Shown here: one piece after another, positions 13,007 through 14,636 of the stretch
How positions within the stretch are numbered: the first letter of the stretch is position 1
How the letters are laid out: every line of letters begins with the position of its first letter
DNA from: Chitinophagales bacterium
Lineage (GTDB): Bacteria; Bacteroidota; Bacteroidia; Chitinophagales; UBA2359
Direction: 5' to 3'
Assembly (NCBI GenBank): GCA_020629335.1
Contig: JAHDDN010000104.1
Span: 1-14,636, forward strand
Length of the DNA stretch: 14,636 nucleotides
Position numbers and translations under genes: made by a program
Notes under the pieces: generated by a model
The model's database searches: none
Seen by the model: the letters and a program-made list of their open reading frames with translations, nothing else
Told to the model about the DNA's origin: nothing

Positions 13007-13146
13007 ATTATTTATTTCGGCAATTCTGATGGCTTATTTTTAGCTTATACTGCGTTGCTTTTCTTAGCAATAGCCCTGCTATTACTGGCGAAAAGCGCCT
13101 TGTCTAAGCTAAAAATAATCTCAGTAATAAGACCGAAATAAATAAT
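13007..13146. repeat. 140-bp composite inverted repeat (large stem-loop)
   Basis: Nested complementary arms are arranged symmetrically. ATTATTTATTTCGG (13007-13020) pairs with CCGAAATAAATAAT (13133-13146), TTATTTTTAGCTTA (13034-13047) with TAAGCTAAAAATAA (13105-13118), GCTTTTC (13057-13063) with GAAAAGC (13090-13096), and AATAGC with GCTATT around a CCT loop (13069-13083). Internal bulges separate the paired blocks. It fills most of the space between the divergent CPBP and DUF3109 genes. It looks like an extragenic palindromic element or a structured RNA leader for the + strand genes; no transposase is present. Confidence 0.85.
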
Positions 13147-13201
13147 ATCAACTACTTACTAACAAATTTTTGTCCATAAGGAACGATAAAAAACAGCGAA
13201 A

Positions 13202-13789
13202 ATGATATTAATCCAAGATAAGATCGTCAGCCGAGATGTGGTAGAAGAACAATTTCTTTGCAATTTAGATGCTTGTAAAGGAGTTTGCTGCATAGAAGGA
13301 GAAGGCGGCGCTCCTTTAGAAGAAAATGAAGCAGCCCTCATTCCAGAGATATACGAAAAAGTCGAACCCTATATGACTGAAGAGGGCATTAAAGAGGTTG
13401 GCCTACAAGGCTATCATACGCCTAATGAAGATGGTATTCCAGCTACTCCACTAATTAAGGGTCGGGCTTGCGCTTACCTAAATTACGATGAAAAAGGCAT
13501 CGCTAAATGTGCCTTTGAAACGGCTTACGAAGAAGGAAAAATCGAATGGCAAAAACCTGTTTCTTGTCACCTTTACCCGATTCGAATCAAGGATTACTCA
13601 GACTTCTCAGCCATCAACTATAGCCGATGGGATATATGTAGCGCCGCCTGTACGCATGGTGCAAAACACAAATTACCGCTCTACCAATTCGTCAAAGATG
13701 CGCTCATCCGCAAGTATGGGGAAGAATTCTACGAAGAATTAGATGCAATCGCTCAATATATGGCTAATCCAATCGAAGAAAAAGAATGA
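13202..13789 (+). CDS. DUF3109 family cysteine-rich protein
   Basis: The product is 195 residues without a signal peptide, so cytoplasmic. It has nine cysteines in a family-typical pattern: C20-x4-C25-x3-C29-C30 (FLCNLDACKGVCCIEGEGGAPL), C90, C103, C122 (PVSCHLYPIRI), C146 and C150 (WDICSAACTHG). These fit DUF3109, related to YkgJ-type zinc/iron-chelating domains, and suggest a bound metal or Fe-S cluster. The biochemical role is not known. ATG 13202 follows an A-rich stretch. The stop overlaps the start of the TonB-dependent receptor (ATGA at 13786-13789), implying translational coupling and a shared process, perhaps metal acquisition. The leader includes the stem-loop at 13007-13146; a TACTTTTG at 12948-12955 could be its promoter, although it is distant. 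Confidence 0.9.
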   Translation: MILIQDKIVSRDVVEEQFLCNLDACKGVCCIEGEGGAPLEENEAALIPEIYEKVEPYMTEEGIKEVGLQGYHTPNEDGIPATPLIKGRACAYLNYDEKGIAKCAFETAYEEGKIEWQKPVSCHLYPIRIKDYSDFSAINYSRWDICSAACTHGAKHKLPLYQFVKDALIRKYGEEFYEELDAIAQYMANPIEEKE

Positions 13790-14636
13790 AAAAAATCATA
13801 TTTATACTACTGACCATTAAACTATTAACCTCTCCCCTATGGGCACAGAACATCCAAATCAGTGGGACAGTAATAGATGCGGAAGAACGCATTCCTTTAA
13901 TAGGCGCTTCCGTCATCGGCAATCAAGGAGAAAATGGGGTAGTCACTGACCTAAATGGCCAATTTACTATCGATTTAACTAAAAGGGACACCATCGTATT
14001 AGAGATTAGCTATATCGGCTACGAAAAACAAAGCCGCTCCTTCCCCTCCCCTACTGACGATATCAGTGATGTAAGTATACTTTTAAAAGAGGAAAGTACC
14101 GAAATAGGGGAGGTAGTTATCTCTGCTGCTAAATTTGAACAGAGGAGTGAAGAGGTGACAATCTCCATCGTATCTATAGACGCCGAATCTATCGACCAAC
14201 AAGCCAGCAGTAATATCAAAAAAGTATTGGATCAAACACCTGGTGTTGTTACTTACCAAAATCAAATTAACATAAGGGGGAGTAATGGCTATTCCTATGG
14301 GGTAGGATCAAGAGTCCTACTATTACTCGATGGCTTACCTATGATCACATCCGACTTAGGCAGCGTGGATTTCGAGTTCATGCCAACTGATAATCTTCAA
14401 AAGTTAGAAGTAACCAAAGGGGCTGCATCAGTATTATATGGGACAGGAGCATTAGGTGGTGTCATCAGTGCATTTACCAAGCGACCAAGCAGTACGCCAC
14501 GCACCAGCGTTCGCCTTCGACAGGAAGTCTTTGACCGCCCCAAGAATACGCTCATCAATTGGGCTGGCGCAGAAAAGGCACTAGGTGTATCTCTTCATAC
14601 CGCTCACAGCCAAAGATTCGGAAATTTGGATTTCAA
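13786..14636 (+). CDS. TonB-dependent outer-membrane receptor with carboxypeptidase-regulatory-like domain (partial, N-terminal 283 residues)
   Basis: The reading frame is open from ATG 13786 to the right edge. It encodes a signal peptide (1-20, ending PLWA), a carboxypeptidase-D-regulatory-like beta sandwich (about 24-100; ISGTVIDAEERIPLIGASV ... GVVTDLNGQFTIDL ... YIGYEKQ), a TonB-box-like segment (EIGEVVISAAKF), and a plug domain (about 125-235; IKKVLDQTPGVVTYQ, INIRGSNGYSYGVGSRVLLL, LDGLPMITSDLG, LEVTKGAASVLYGTGALGGVI). The barrel starts after residue 235 and continues beyond the window. Such receptors take up siderophores, metal complexes, vitamins or glycans using TonB energy. The plug resembles CirA/BtuB-type more than glycan SusC proteins because no SusD is adjacent, but the substrate cannot be told. 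It overlaps DUF3109 by four bases and must be cotranslated with it. Confidence 0.92.
   Translation, partial: MKKIIFILLTIKLLTSPLWAQNIQISGTVIDAEERIPLIGASVIGNQGENGVVTDLNGQFTIDLTKRDTIVLEISYIGYEKQSRSFPSPTDDISDVSILLKEESTEIGEVVISAAKFEQRSEEVTISIVSIDAESIDQQASSNIKKVLDQTPGVVTYQNQINIRGSNGYSYGVGSRVLLLLDGLPMITSDLGSVDFEFMPTDNLQKLEVTKGAASVLYGTGALGGVISAFTKRPSSTPRTSVRLRQEVFDRPKNTLINWAGAEKALGVSLHTAHSQRFGNLDF

Overview
The window looks like a chromosomal segment of a member of the Bacteroidota. Two proteins end in type IX secretion (T9SS) sorting domains, a SusC/CirA-like TonB-dependent receptor carries an N-terminal carboxypeptidase-regulatory-like domain, and a periplasmic TlpA-like thioredoxin has a DUF4369-like N-terminus. 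Candidate promoters fit the TAnnTTTG element, and a collagen-like/S74 'tail fibre' protein follows a small T9SS protein, a pairing common in this phylum. The repeat-rich intergenic DNA and moderately low GC would suit the Saprospiria, but that finer placement is a guess.

Layout from left to right. The 3' end of an unidentified + gene (1-80) and a bidirectional terminator are followed by a - strand TlpA-like thiol-disulfide protein (129-1520). Then comes a + strand HigB/HigA-type toxin-antitoxin operon (1789-3248), whose antitoxin is fused to an ImmA/IrrE-type zinc peptidase domain and whose leader holds two perfect palindromes. It converges, with no gap, on a - strand pair: a small T9SS protein and a collagen-like, S74-chaperone surface protein (5167-3249). 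A gene-free stretch (5168-5606) carries a 134-bp dispersed repeat and a 21-bp inverted repeat. Next are a - strand arginase-fold protein with degraded metal-ligand motifs (5607-6767) and a divergent + strand FG-GAP/VCBS-repeat T9SS protein (6880-9057). A three-gene - strand operon (11901-9074) encodes an outer-membrane beta-barrel, an MbnP-like lipoprotein and an MbnH/MauG-like diheme lipoprotein. A second gene-free stretch (11902-12324) holds the second, inverted copy of the dispersed repeat, a short tandem repeat and a perfect palindrome. The right end has a - strand CPBP intramembrane protease (12325-12915), a 140-bp composite stem-loop, and a translationally coupled + strand pair: a cysteine-rich DUF3109 protein and the start of a TonB-dependent receptor that runs off the window.

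The best functional unit is the MbnP/MbnH cassette. In characterised systems MbnH is a diheme enzyme that oxidises a tryptophan of its partner MbnP to kynurenine, creating a copper site, so this operon is probably a cell-surface copper-handling system with its own outer-membrane barrel. The DUF3109-TonB receptor pair may be a second metal-related unit. The two gene-free stretches are dominated by dispersed, structured repeats. Two copies about 81% identical lie in opposite orientation about 6.5 kb apart, and long ORFs across them look like artefacts.
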